In this document: positions 27,544-36,177 of the stretch, piece after piece
How the letters are laid out: every line of letters starts with the position of its first letter
Numbering within the stretch: the first letter of the stretch is position 1
Assembly (NCBI RefSeq): GCF_016107395.1
Contig: NZ_JAAIKO010000019.1
Location: 62,001 to 126,000, forward strand
Direction: 5' to 3'
DNA from: Streptomyces fildesensis
GTDB lineage: Bacteria > Actinomycetota > Actinomycetes > Streptomycetales > Streptomycetaceae
DNA: 64,000 nucleotides
Made by a program: the position numbers and the translations under genes
The notes under the pieces: model-generated
Database searches by the model: none
What the model saw: only the letters and a program-made list of their open reading frames with translations
What the model was told of the DNA's origin: nothing

Positions 27544-29082
27544 TCAGCTGGGCTGCAGCCGGTAGTCCGGGAAGTTGCCGGGCAGCCGCTCGTCGGCCGC
27601 CCCCTCGGTGACGGCGCGGACCAGCAGTTCGCCGCCGACGAAGGCACCGCGCCAGGAGGCGCCGAAGCCGCCGAAGAGCTCTTCGCGGTCACCGCGCGAA
27701 CGCGGCTTGCTGTGACCGACCTTGAACGCCCTGATCTGCGGGGCGAGCCGGTCGAAGGCGCCCTGGTCGTCGGTGGCCAGGGTCGCCACGAGCGCGCCGT
27801 TGCTGGCGTTCATCGCGGCCAGCAGCTCGGCCTCGGTGTCGACCAGGACGAGGGTGTCGACCGGGCCGAACGGTTCCGCGTGGTGCAGCGGAGAGGTCGA
27901 GGGCGGGTTGAGCAGGGTGACCGGCGGCAGGTACGCGGAGGTGTCCTGACCGGGCAGGAAGCGGCCCTCGGCGAGGGAGCCGTGGTGCAGCGGGACCGCG
28001 CCGCGGCTGATGGCCTCGGAGACGAGGTCGCCGAGTTCCTTGGCCTTGGCCGCGTTGATCAGCGGCCCGAAGTCCAGCTCGGGCAGGTCGTCGTCGGGGT
28101 GCTCGACGGCCAGCGGGTGGCCGAAGGTGACGGCCTGGACGCCCGGCAGGTACGCGGTCAGGAACTGGTCGAACGTCTCGCGCTGCACGACGAACCGCGG
28201 GTAGGCGGTGCAGCGCTGCTTGGCGTAGTCGAAGGTCTTGCGGATGTGCCCGGTCAGGGTGGGCCAGTCGGTGTAGTTCCACACACCCCAGGCGTTGAGG
28301 CCCTCCTGCTCCAGGATGTGCCGCTTGCCGAGGTCGGCGACGGAGGCGGCGACCCGGCCGCCCGCGTCGCGGCCGCCGACGAAGGAGACACAGCCGATCT
28401 CCGGGGCCCTGACCAGCGCCTCGGACAGCTCGCCGCCACTGCCGCTGACCAGCGTGACGGGCAGGCCCTCGCGGGCGGCCAGCGCGGTGGCGAGGGTGAG
28501 ACAGGCGAGACCACCGTCGGTGGGGGTCTTGGCGATGACGGCGTTGCCGGCCAGCGCCTGCACCAGCATCGCGTGGACCAGGACGCTCATCGGGTAGTTC
28601 CAGCTGGCGATGTTGCTGACCGGCCCGGGCAGCGGGGTCCGGCCCTCGACCATCCGGTCGATCTCGCCGACGTACCAGCGCACGCCGTCGATGGCCCGGT
28701 CCACGTCCGCCTGGGCGAGCCGCCAGGGCTTGCCGATCTCCCAGACGAGCAGCAGCGCGAGGAGTTCACGGTGCTCGGTGAGCGCGTCCAGGGTGGCGCT
28801 CACCCGCGCCTTGCGGTCGGCGAGCGGCACCTCCCGCCACGCCCGGTGCTGATCGAGCGACGCCCGTACCGCCAGATGGGCGCTGGCCGCGTCCAACCGG
28901 GGGAGGGCGGCGAGGGGAGAACCGTCGACGGGCGAGGTGGTCGGCAGCAGCCGGCCGTCCGCCTGCCAGCGGCCGTTCCAGTAGTTGAGTACGCGATCGT
29001 CGTGGAAGGCCTCCGGGGCGACCTCGACGCAACGCCGCCAGGCGTCGGACCAAGCCGTGCCGGGCTTGAGGATGAGGGTCAT
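27544..29082 (-). CDS. Aldehyde dehydrogenase family protein
   Basis: A 512-residue NAD(P)-dependent aldehyde dehydrogenase. The Rossmann and active-site blocks are visible: SNIASWNYPMSVLVHAMLVQ (about 167-186), the glutamate block EQEGLNAWG (about 266) and the catalytic cysteine in KQRCTAYPRF (about 296, usual form GQRCTA). HAEPFGPVDTLVLV precedes the C-terminal FGGFGASWRG motif. It likely oxidises an aldehyde to acid; the substrate is unknown. The start codon overlaps the carbonic anhydrase stop by 1 nt, so the two are co-translated; the linked anhydrase may handle CO2 or bicarbonate. Confidence 0.85.
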   Translation of the reverse strand: MTLILKPGTAWSDAWRRCVEVAPEAFHDDRVLNYWNGRWQADGRLLPTTSPVDGSPLAALPRLDAASAHLAVRASLDQHRAWREVPLADRKARVSATLDALTEHRELLALLLVWEIGKPWRLAQADVDRAIDGVRWYVGEIDRMVEGRTPLPGPVSNIASWNYPMSVLVHAMLVQALAGNAVIAKTPTDGGLACLTLATALAAREGLPVTLVSGSGGELSEALVRAPEIGCVSFVGGRDAGGRVAASVADLGKRHILEQEGLNAWGVWNYTDWPTLTGHIRKTFDYAKQRCTAYPRFVVQRETFDQFLTAYLPGVQAVTFGHPLAVEHPDDDLPELDFGPLINAAKAKELGDLVSEAISRGAVPLHHGSLAEGRFLPGQDTSAYLPPVTLLNPPSTSPLHHAEPFGPVDTLVLVDTEAELLAAMNASNGALVATLATDDQGAFDRLAPQIRAFKVGHSKPRSRGDREELFGGFGASWRGAFVGGELLVRAVTEGAADERLPGNFPDYRLQPS

Positions 29083-29513
29083 CAGTTCTCCGCTCGTTCG
29101 GGGCGGATCTCGCGCAGAGCACCACCGCGCGTGTAGACGAAGCCGCGCACCACATCGGTATGGGGCAGCTCTTGGTTGTCACGGAGCCGGATCAGACACG
29201 CCCGTAGATCATCGGCGGGATCACCGAGAGCCGCACAGTCCTCGTGGTGCGCCAGCAGGATTTCACTGGTCCCGCCTACAGTCTGGCTCAAGCGCAGCGA
29301 GTGGAGGGTGTCGTCATTGACGCATCCGCCCGCATTGCGGATGACATGGGCGTCGCCAGGCCGCAGTCCGAACATCGTCCCGACGCCCAGGCGGGCGTCC
29401 ATGCACGCGACGATAGCGACCCGGGTTCTGGGAAGCTTCGACTTCGGGTCAAGTGGGGTGAGCGCCACACCGAGGGCGGCTCTGCGCGACAGCAGGCCGT
29501 CGATGCGGTTCAT
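29082..29513 (-). CDS. Beta-class carbonic anhydrase
   Basis: A short (143 residues) beta-carbonic anhydrase interconverting CO2 and bicarbonate. Zinc ligands and catalytic dyad are visible: [10 protein letters not shown] (Cys, Asp, Arg) and later HHEDCAAL (His, Cys); VIRNAGGCV is also conserved. Length is below the usual 160-200 residues but the core is complete. ATG 29513 overlaps the end of the sucD fragment by 4 nt (ATGA), and its stop overlaps the aldehyde dehydrogenase start. It is in the same reading direction as both. Confidence 0.85.
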   Translation of the reverse strand: MNRIDGLLSRRAALGVALTPLDPKSKLPRTRVAIVACMDARLGVGTMFGLRPGDAHVIRNAGGCVNDDTLHSLRLSQTVGGTSEILLAHHEDCAALGDPADDLRACLIRLRDNQELPHTDVVRGFVYTRGGALREIRPERAEN

Positions 29514-29739
29514 CCGAGCAGGCCGCGGACGAGCCGCGCCGTTTCCGACGGGGTCCTGCCGACCTGGACACCTGCGGCCTCCAGGGCCTCTTTCTTCGCC
29601 TGGGCGGTGCCCGACGAACCGGAGACGATGGCGCCGGCGTGGCCCATGGTCCTGCCCTCGGGCGCCGTGAAGCCGGCGACGTAGCCGCCGACCGGCTTCG
29701 TCACGTGCGCCTTGATGTACTCGGCGGCGCGCTCCCCCG
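29510..29739 (-). pseudogene. sucD: 3' fragment of succinyl-CoA ligase alpha subunit
   Basis: Only about 75 C-terminal residues survive: [20 protein letters not shown] then [20 protein letters not shown] and [19 protein letters not shown], the highly conserved end of SucD. The catalytic histidine and CoA-binding part are absent. Near 29735-29740 the sequence switches abruptly to an MFS fragment on the other strand. The stop overlaps the carbonic anhydrase start, so this end may be an original gene boundary. Confidence 0.75.
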
Positions 29740-29936
29740 CAGTTCGGCGTGATCTGGGCCGGGAGCACGCACAGCGAGTGGCTCTTCCTGGTCTTCGCCT
29801 TCCTGTCGGGCTTCGGCGGCGGGGCGTTCTACCCGGTGTTCGCGGCGCTGACCCCGGACTACTTCGGGGAGAACGACAACGCCTCCAACAACGGGCTGTT
29901 CCACAGCGGGCAGCTGGTCAGCGGAGTGTTCGGTGA
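29740..29936 (+). pseudogene. Internal fragment of OFA-type MFS transporter
   Basis: About 66 codons: [40 protein letters not shown] and [10 protein letters not shown] match the C-terminal half of oxalate/formate-antiporter-family transporters. There is no start and both ends are cut, at about 29740 and 29936, the latter directly beside the minus-strand membrane gene. It sits between the sucD fragment and that gene. Confidence 0.65.
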
Positions 29937-29939
29937 TGG

Positions 29940-30485
29940 TCATTTCACGGCCGCGGTGACCGCGATGATCCCCACTCCGATCGCGACCTCGCCGGTGCCC
30001 GCCAGGAAGGCGGCAGGCCAGCTCCGGCCGCCGCGGCGGCCGGTCAGCACACCCCAGCCCAGCAGCATCGCGGCGTTCACCACGAGCGCTGCGTACACCG
30101 CCGTGTACGCGGTCAGCGGTGTGCCGGCGGCGAGCAGCAGCAGCGCGGCCGTGGGCAGGACGGACGCGAGCAGGGGCCACTCCCCCGCCAGCCCGGTGAC
30201 CAGGTCGTAGAGGACCCGGCGGGGCGGACGGCCCGGTGTTCCCACGCTGTGCACATGGGCGTGCATGGCCGCTGCCGCCAGCGCGGTCATGACGATCCAC
30301 AGGGCGTCGTCGACCGGGTGCGGGTCGAGCCGGGTGTCCATGACGATCAGCAGCGCGCTGGCCAGGATGGTGCCGTAGACGCCGCCCGCCTGCCGGTTCC
30401 GGCGCCCGCCCAAGGGGACGGTGCGTGCCCGGTGCCGCCCCCTGGCCCGGCGGGGGGCCGCCGCGACTGCCTGGTACCCCAGCAT
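29940..30485 (-). CDS. Small integral membrane protein
   Basis: A 181-residue protein. ATG 30485 has GGAG 8 nt upstream on the minus strand. About the first 40 residues are basic; hydrophobic segments follow at about 40-53, 62-77, 107-122, 125-145 and 160-178. No family is recognised. It is flanked by deletion-like junctions, so the gene could be truncated or a rearranged neighbour. Confidence 0.5.
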   Translation of the reverse strand: MLGYQAVAAAPRRARGRHRARTVPLGGRRNRQAGGVYGTILASALLIVMDTRLDPHPVDDALWIVMTALAAAAMHAHVHSVGTPGRPPRRVLYDLVTGLAGEWPLLASVLPTAALLLLAAGTPLTAYTAVYAALVVNAAMLLGWGVLTGRRGGRSWPAAFLAGTGEVAIGVGIIAVTAAVK

Positions 30486-30606
30486 GTGGTCATCTCCGTC
30501 CGGTCGGCGTCGAAAGCCCAGCCTGGACGGTTTGTCCCGTTCCGGCCTCGTACTTTCGGACGATTTCCGGGACGGGGAGCAGCGGGGAATGTCCAGGAGC
30601 GACCGG

Positions 30607-30963
30607 TCAGACCTCGGTGGTCCCGTCGCTCTCGGCGGAGCGGCCGGCGATCACTTTGTGGTGGCGCACGACCTCGCCGATGATGAAGTTCAGCATCTTC
30701 TCGGCGAAGGCCGGGTCCAGCCGGGCGTCCTCGGCCAGCTTGCGCAGCCGGGCGATCTGGGCGGCCTCGCGGGCCGGGTCGGCCGGCGGCAGGTCGTGGG
30801 CGGCCTTCAGCTCGCCCACCTGCTGGGTGCACTTGAACCGCTCGGCGAGCAGGTGCACCAGGGCCGCGTCGAGATTGTCGATACTCCCGCGCAGATACAG
30901 CAGTCGCGTCCTGACGTCCTCGTCGGCGACGAAGGCGCCCGCGGCGGTCGGCTGCTCGCTCAT
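30607..30963 (-). CDS. Chorismate mutase family protein
   Basis: A 118-residue AroQ-type all-helical chorismate mutase: LRGSIDNLDAALVHLLAERF, the CTQQVGELKAAHDLPPADPA block with the conserved Lys, and LNFIIGEVVRHHKVIA near the end. It converts chorismate to prephenate for phenylalanine and tyrosine synthesis. Length is typical. It is 22 nt after the GntR gene on the same strand and may be co-transcribed. Confidence 0.8.
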   Translation of the reverse strand: MSEQPTAAGAFVADEDVRTRLLYLRGSIDNLDAALVHLLAERFKCTQQVGELKAAHDLPPADPAREAAQIARLRKLAEDARLDPAFAEKMLNFIIGEVVRHHKVIAGRSAESDGTTEV

Positions 30964-30984
30964 GTCTTCTCTCGCGTTCCTGGG

Positions 30985-31665
30985 TCAGGCCGTGTCGGGG
31001 CGCTGGTGGTACGAGGTGCGGGTGTGCTCGGTGTGGACGCGCATGACGTGCTGGGCGCGGACCTCGTCGCGGGCGGCGATCGCGTCTATCAACTCGCGGT
31101 GCTCGTGCCAGGACTGGATGCCGCGGGTGCGCGCGATGGGGGTGTAGTACCAGCGGACCCGGCGGTCGACCTGAGCCGCTAGCTCGGCCAGTACGGCGTT
31201 GCCCGCGAGGGTCATAACGTAGGCGTGGAACGCGGCGTTGGCGGCGGCGACGGCGTCGACCTCGTCGTCCGCCACCGCCTGCTCGCCCTCCTCGCACAGC
31301 TCGACGAGTCGGGTGAGCCCCTTGGCCGGGGCGTTGGCCGCGGCGAGCCGCGCCGCCTCGGTCTCCAGGAGGGCGCGGACGACCAGCAGTTGGTCTGCCT
31401 CGTCCTCGGTGGGCTCGTGCACGAAGGCGCCCTGGGCGGGGCGCAGGTTCACCCAGCCCTCGGTGTTGAGCCGCTGCAGCGCCTCGCGTACGGGCTGCCG
31501 GGAGACGCCGAGGTGGCTGGCGAGTTCGGTCTCGACGAGGTGCTGGCCGGGGCGCAGGGTGCGGGCGGTGATGAGTTCGAGCAGGGCGTCGTACACGCGC
31601 TCGCGCAGCGGGCCGGGGCGTTCCAGCTTGGGTACCGCCCCCTGCGGCAGTCCTGTGGACAGCAT
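30985..31665 (-). CDS. GntR family regulator (FCD subfamily)
   Basis: A 226-residue protein. ATG 31665 has GGAGG 8 nt upstream. N-terminal winged helix (LREALQRL-type VSRQPVREALQRLNTEGWVN) and a C-terminal FCD ligand domain with metal-binding Asp/His (FHAYVMTLAGNAVLAELAA; HEHRELIDAIAARDEVRA). FCD regulators sense small organic acids. Upstream, a heptamer direct repeat GTAGACTGTAGAC (minus strand, about 31722-31734) is a likely operator. It precedes the chorismate mutase. Confidence 0.85.
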   Translation of the reverse strand: MLSTGLPQGAVPKLERPGPLRERVYDALLELITARTLRPGQHLVETELASHLGVSRQPVREALQRLNTEGWVNLRPAQGAFVHEPTEDEADQLLVVRALLETEAARLAAANAPAKGLTRLVELCEEGEQAVADDEVDAVAAANAAFHAYVMTLAGNAVLAELAAQVDRRVRWYYTPIARTRGIQSWHEHRELIDAIAARDEVRAQHVMRVHTEHTRTSYHQRPDTA

Positions 31666-31801
31666 CGCCCCACCCTCCTGAGCGGCTCGCACCTGACGTA
31701 CGGGCCCGGCGAATTGGTTTTCGTCTACAGTCTACTGAGTACATCCTGTGGATGCGGGGAACCCGCGGTGACGCTCTCCACCTCGGCGATTCCGCCCCCA
31801 C

Positions 31802-32437
31802 CTACCGTGGCAGCGGGAGCAGTTCGACGCGTCCGGCCCCTGCATCGTCCGTCGGCGGCAGAACCGCGAGGGCGTCTGCGGCGGCCGCGCCCCAGAGGAG
31901 CCCGGGGCGGTCGTGGCCGACGGGGGTCGCGCGGCCTGAGACGACGGTGACCGGCAGCAGCCGGGTCTCGTGCGGGCGCCGGCGGACGGGAGCGGTGAGC
32001 ACCCCGTGCTCGGGCGGCCGCGGGATGCGGCCGTCGGGCAGGTACGTGGGCTGTTCCGCGATGCCGCCGAGCCAGTCGACGTGCCCGGGCAGGAGCGGGC
32101 CGAGCGCGTCGCGGACCCGGCCGGCCGGCGGGATTCCGTGCCGGACCACCTCGTCCCCGGTCACCAGCAGGGGGACGCGCGGCCTGCGGTGCACGGTGGG
32201 GTGTCGCAGCCGACGCTCGCGGCGAGGCCCAGCGCGGCCGGGATGACGAGCGTTCCGGCCGGGAGCACTTCGCGGCCCTCGGCACACTCCTCGCCGCGGC
32301 GCCGGATGTGCCGGCCCGGCTCGGCCGCAGCCGCTCACCGACTCGCCGGTCCGCCGCGCCCGCTCGTACGGCAGGACGGCGGTCGTACCGGGCAGCACCT
32401 GGGCGCCGGTCGCGATCTCGACGGGACGCGTGCGGCG
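31802..32437 (-). pseudogene. moeA: Molybdopterin molybdotransferase MoeA, fragment with frameshifts
   Basis: Minus-strand reading gives PVEIATGAQVLPGTTAVLPY in one frame, then GRHIRRRGEECAEGREVLPA and LVIPAALGLAASVGCDT in another, then RRPRVPLLVTGDEVV in a third, ending LLWGAAAADALAVLPP before the stop at 31802. These are ordered MoeA blocks, but the N-terminus is missing and at least two frameshifts break the gene. MoeA makes molybdenum cofactor needed by formate dehydrogenase, whose fragment lies next door. Confidence 0.7.
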
Positions 32438-32808
32438 AGCAGTGGCAGAACTCCTTCGCGATCGCGGTCGCAGGCCGCGGCTTCGACTCCCACATCGCGG
32501 TCGAGCACGAGGCGCCGCTCACCGAATCGGCCTGTGTGTACTGCGGCAACTGCATCGAGGTCTGCTCCACCGGGGCGCTCTCCTTCAGGACCGAATTCGA
32601 CATGCGCGCGGCCGGCACCTGGGACGAGGAGTCCCGGACCGAGGCGACGACGATCTGCGCCTACTGCGGGGTGGGGTGCAATCCGACCCTTCACGTCCAG
32701 GAGAACGAGATGGTCAAGGTGACCTCGCCGCACGACAACCCGGTCACCCATGGCAACCTCTGTATCAAGGGCCGATTCGGCTTCCAGCATGTACAGAACC
32801 GGGACTGA
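32438..32808 (+). pseudogene. Formate dehydrogenase-type Fe-S segment, 5' truncated
   Basis: About 123 codons with no start. It contains ACVYCGNCIEVCSTGAL (4Fe-4S cluster) and TICAYCGVGCNPTLHVQENE then LCIKGRFGFQHVQNRD, the N-terminal Fe-S/molybdopterin module of a formate dehydrogenase or related subunit. The end is intact and 6 nt before fdhD, so this is the 3' part of a gene normally paired with fdhD. The 5' junction at about 32438 adjoins the moeA fragment. Confidence 0.6.
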
Positions 32809-32814
32809 TCAGCT

Positions 32815-33663
32815 ATGGGACGGGTCACCGAGCGCCGCCGCGTACTCCGCATCAGGGACGGCGTCGCAGGACACCGCGCCGACACCCTGGTGGCGGAGGA
32901 GCCACTGGAGATCCGGCTGAACGGCAAGGCGCTGGCCATCACCATGCGCACCCCGGGCGACGACTTCGCACTCGCCGTGGGGTTCCTGGCGAGTGAGGGC
33001 GTCATCGGTCGGGCCGACGAGATCGCGAACATCGTGTACTGCGCGGGTGCGACGGTGGACGGCTCGAACACCTACAACATCGTCGACGTCCGGCTCGCCG
33101 AGGGCGTGACCGTCCCCGACATCACGTTGGAGCGGAACGTCTACACCACGTCCTCGTGCGGCCTGTGCGGCAAGGCCAGCCTGGACGCCGTGCGCACCAA
33201 CGCCCTCTGGAAGATCGACGACACTCCCCCGGTCCGTATCGGCACGGATCTGCTGGCTGTCCTCCCCGACCGGCTCAGGGCCGCCCAGCAGGTCTTCGAG
33301 CGGACCGGGGGGCTGCACGCGGCGGCGCTCTTCACGGCGGACGGGGAGATGGTGGACGTCCGGGAGGACGTCGGCCGGCACAACGCCGTCGACAAGCTCG
33401 TCGGCCGGGCCCTGCAGCAGGATCTGCTGCCGCTCTCCGAGTCGATCCTGCTGGTCTCCGGCCGGGCGTCCTTCGAGCTGGCCCAGAAGGCGGTGATGGC
33501 CGGTATCCCGGTGCTGGCCGCGGTCTCCGCGCCGTCGTCGCTGGCGGTGGACCTGGCGGCCGAGTCGGGGCTGACCCTCGTCGGGTTCCTGCGCGGCTCC
33601 TCCATGAACGTGTACTCGGGTGAGCACCGGATCATCCTGCGGACCGCGGCCGACGGAAGCTGA
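32815..33663 (+). CDS. fdhD: Formate dehydrogenase accessory sulfurtransferase FdhD
   Basis: A 282-residue protein. Family FdhD passes sulfur from a desulfurase to the molybdenum cofactor of formate dehydrogenase. The cysteine motif TSSCGLCGK (Cys115, Cys118) and the conserved EDVGRHNAVDKL (about 182-193) and GRASFELAQKA blocks are all present, and length matches the family. It starts 6 nt after the truncated Fe-S gene and ends before a strong hairpin. Its partners in this locus (moeA, Fe-S subunit) are broken, so it may serve a formate dehydrogenase encoded elsewhere. Confidence 0.93.
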   Translation: MGRVTERRRVLRIRDGVAGHRADTLVAEEPLEIRLNGKALAITMRTPGDDFALAVGFLASEGVIGRADEIANIVYCAGATVDGSNTYNIVDVRLAEGVTVPDITLERNVYTTSSCGLCGKASLDAVRTNALWKIDDTPPVRIGTDLLAVLPDRLRAAQQVFERTGGLHAAALFTADGEMVDVREDVGRHNAVDKLVGRALQQDLLPLSESILLVSGRASFELAQKAVMAGIPVLAAVSAPSSLAVDLAAESGLTLVGFLRGSSMNVYSGEHRIILRTAADGS

Positions 33664-33680
33664 GGCCGTCCGCGCACACG

Positions 33681-33730
33681 GGCGGGGACCGGCCGGCGGG
33701 GTGCGCCCCCTGCGCCGGCCGGTCCCCGCC
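33681..33730 (+). terminator. Strong terminator after fdhD
   Basis: GGCGGGGACCGGCCGGCG (33681-33698) pairs perfectly over 18 bp with its complement at 33713-33730, enclosing a 14-nt loop. It lies 18 nt past the stop. Confidence 0.8.
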
Positions 33731-33760
33731 GCACCGTAGGGCTGTCGTACGCTGCGCGGT

Positions 33761-34612
33761 GTGACAGACCGTGAGACTGATCAGGGGTACGAATTCGACC
33801 GCGGGACCGCTGTGGTGGCGCGGTCCGGGGAGCCGTCCGTCTTCGATGCCGAGCTCGACGGCGGCTGGCGGATCGGCAAGGGGATCAACGGCGGCCTGCT
33901 GCTGGCGCTCGCGGCCCGCGCCCTGGCCACCGAACTCGGCGGCGGGGAGGACGGGCACAGCGACCCGTTCTCCATCACTGCCTACTACCTTTCCACGTCG
34001 ACCGCGGGTCCGGCGGAACTGCGCACCGAGACCCTGCGGCGCGGCCGCACCGTCTCCACGGGCACCGTCTCGCTGCTGCAGGGCGGCGAGGAGCGGCTGC
34101 GGGCCATCGCCACGTACGGCGATCTGGACCGCCACGCGGCCGGCGACATCCGCACTACCGCCACTCCCCCGAACCTTCCGCCGCCCGAGAAGTGCGTCGG
34201 CGCCGAACTGGCGCCGCCGTCCTTCGTCGAGCAGGCGGAGCTGCTCAGCCGGCTCGATCTGCGACTCGACCCGGACACCGTCGGCTGGGCGATGGGCGCA
34301 CCGTCCGGCCGGGGCGTCATCCGGGGCTGGCTGCGGATGCCGGACGGGCGCGAGCCCGACCCGCTGCTGCTGCTTCTGGCAGCGGACGCGCTGCCCCCGA
34401 CCAGCTTCGACCTGGGCATCGGCGGCTGGGCCCCGACCCTGGAACTGACCGTGCACGTACGGGCGAAGCCCGCCCCGGGCTGGCTGCGCATCGTCCACTC
34501 GACGCGCAACTTCGCGGACGGCTACATGGAGGAGGACGCCGAAGTGTGGGACTCCTCGGGGCGGTTGGTCGCCCAGTCCAGACAACTCGCCCGCGTCCGC
34601 ACCCAGCGCTAG
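33761..34612 (+). CDS. Acyl-CoA thioesterase family protein
   Basis: A 283-residue double hotdog protein resembling TesB-type thioesterases: GGWRIGKGINGGLLLALAAR near the N-terminus and TLELTVHVRAKPAPGWLR in the second hotdog. It probably hydrolyses acyl-CoA esters; the active-site residues are not certain. GTG start. It is followed after 8 nt by a small membrane protein gene. Confidence 0.78.
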   Translation: MTDRETDQGYEFDRGTAVVARSGEPSVFDAELDGGWRIGKGINGGLLLALAARALATELGGGEDGHSDPFSITAYYLSTSTAGPAELRTETLRRGRTVSTGTVSLLQGGEERLRAIATYGDLDRHAAGDIRTTATPPNLPPPEKCVGAELAPPSFVEQAELLSRLDLRLDPDTVGWAMGAPSGRGVIRGWLRMPDGREPDPLLLLLAADALPPTSFDLGIGGWAPTLELTVHVRAKPAPGWLRIVHSTRNFADGYMEEDAEVWDSSGRLVAQSRQLARVRTQR

Positions 34613-34620
34613 GGGATCCG

Positions 34621-34992
34621 GTGTTCACGCTGAGCGTGGTGCTGACGGCCCTGCTGCTGTGCGAGGTCGTCCCCTCCGCGGTCGTCGCGCTGTTCCGTGC
34701 GAGAGTCGGCCTCGCCCGGCTCGATGAACTGACCCGGCTGGGTGTGCTCCAGGGGCGGTTCCTGTGGGTCGTGTCCCTGCTGGGTGTGCTGCATCTGTTC
34801 GCCACGGTCGCGGTGATCATCGGCCTGTGGGTTCCGGCGCTCGGGGTGGCGGGCGCCGCCGTCGAAGTGGGCATCTTCGGCTGGGTGCTGTCGCGTCAGC
34901 TCCGGGCGGGCGACCGGGGGCGCGCGCTGGGCGCGTATCTGCTCTTCCTGGCGATGGCCCTGGCGGTGCTGGTCGTGAACCTCCTGCGCTGA
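34621..34992 (+). CDS. Small four-helix membrane protein
   Basis: A 123-residue protein with hydrophobic segments at about 3-22, 45-67, 72-88 and 100-122, reminiscent of DoxX-like proteins but without a firm match. The GTG start is 8 nt after the thioesterase stop, preceded by AGGGGAT, so it belongs to the same operon. Confidence 0.6.
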   Translation: MFTLSVVLTALLLCEVVPSAVVALFRARVGLARLDELTRLGVLQGRFLWVVSLLGVLHLFATVAVIIGLWVPALGVAGAAVEVGIFGWVLSRQLRAGDRGRALGAYLLFLAMALAVLVVNLLR

Positions 34993-35004
34993 CCGCGCGG
35001 GCTC

Positions 35005-36045
35005 CTACGACGGATCGGGCCCACTCGAATGTGACATCTCCAGGGGACGGGTCACGGCGACCGGAACCTGAACCTGATCGGCGGTCCGCCGCGCCCAGCG
35101 TTTGGCGATCACCGCGCAGACCATCAGCTGCATCTGGTGGAAGAGCATCAGCGGCAGGATCGTCAGGCCCGCCTGCGCGCCGAACAGCACGGTGGCCATC
35201 GGCAGTCCCGACGCCAGGCTCTTCTTCGATCCGGCGAAGACGATGGTGACGCGGTCCGCGCGGTCGAAGCCGAGCCGGCGGGCGCCGTACGACGTCAGGG
35301 CTCGCATCACCGCGAGGAGCACGGCCTCCACGACGAGCAGTTCCAGCAGCCGCACGGGAGTGACCTGGTGCCAGATGCCCTGGGCCATCCCCGCGCTGAA
35401 CGCCGTGTAGACGACCAGCAGGATCGAACCCCGGTCGACGTGGCCGAGGGCCTTCTTGTGCCGGGTCAGGAAGCCGGTGGTCCAGCGGCGCAGCAACTGC
35501 CCGGCGAGGAACGGCGCGAGGAGCCGCAGTACGAGGTCGAGCACCGAGTCCGCCGAGACCCCGCCACCGCCACCGAGCAGCAGAGCGGCCAGCAGCGGGG
35601 TCAGGAAGACGCCGATGAGGCTGGAGAACGAGCCCGCGCAGATGGCGGCGGCCACGTTGCCACGGGCGATGGAGGTGAAGGCGATCGACGACTGGATGGT
35701 GGAGGGAAGCAGGCACAGGAAGAGCAGCCCGGTGTACAGCTGCGGCGACAGGGCGAACGGAACGAGGCCGCGGGCGGCCAGTCCGAGCAGCGGGAAGACC
35801 GCGAAGGTGCAGGCGAGCACGGTCAGGTGCAGGCGCCAGTGCTTGAGGCCGTCGAGGGCCTCGCGGGTCGACAGCCGGGCGCCGTAGAGGAAGAAGAGGA
35901 GCGCCACCGCCGCATCGGTCGCGCCGCCCGCGGCGGTGGCGGCGCCGCCGGTGGCGGGCAGCAGCGCTGCGAGCAGGACGGTGCCGAGGAGTGCCGCGAT
36001 GAACGGATCGACCGGGAGCCAGGCGGGGTAAGTGGGGCGGCGCAT
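35005..36045 (-). CDS. Bile acid:sodium symporter family protein (SBF-like)
   Basis: A 346-residue transporter with about ten membrane segments. ATG 36045 is chosen; the upstream open frame is a shadow of the LysR gene. Family blocks FFLYGARLSTREALDGLKHW and LCLLPSTIQSSIAFTSIARG, then IVFAGSKKSLASGLPMA, match the SBF-like (PF13593, YfeH) subfamily, thought to move organic acids or other solutes. It is divergent from the LysR regulator, with a 132-nt spacer, so LysR probably controls it. Confidence 0.85.
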   Translation of the reverse strand: MRRPTYPAWLPVDPFIAALLGTVLLAALLPATGGAATAAGGATDAAVALLFFLYGARLSTREALDGLKHWRLHLTVLACTFAVFPLLGLAARGLVPFALSPQLYTGLLFLCLLPSTIQSSIAFTSIARGNVAAAICAGSFSSLIGVFLTPLLAALLLGGGGGVSADSVLDLVLRLLAPFLAGQLLRRWTTGFLTRHKKALGHVDRGSILLVVYTAFSAGMAQGIWHQVTPVRLLELLVVEAVLLAVMRALTSYGARRLGFDRADRVTIVFAGSKKSLASGLPMATVLFGAQAGLTILPLMLFHQMQLMVCAVIAKRWARRTADQVQVPVAVTRPLEMSHSSGPDPS

Positions 36046-36177
36046 TGCTCCTGCTTCGTGGGGCGGCCCGCGCCCTCGGGGCGGGCGGGTTGCCTCTCCA
36101 GCCTCCTCCTGATCATGGCGATCGGGAATCCCTCTGGCCACTCTGACTGTTATCACGTTCCGCGATAACCTGGCGGA

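Noticed and set aside
27502-29136. Plus-strand open frame of 544 codons over the aldehyde dehydrogenase
   Set aside because: Shadow frame; the minus-strand frame contains the full dehydrogenase motifs.
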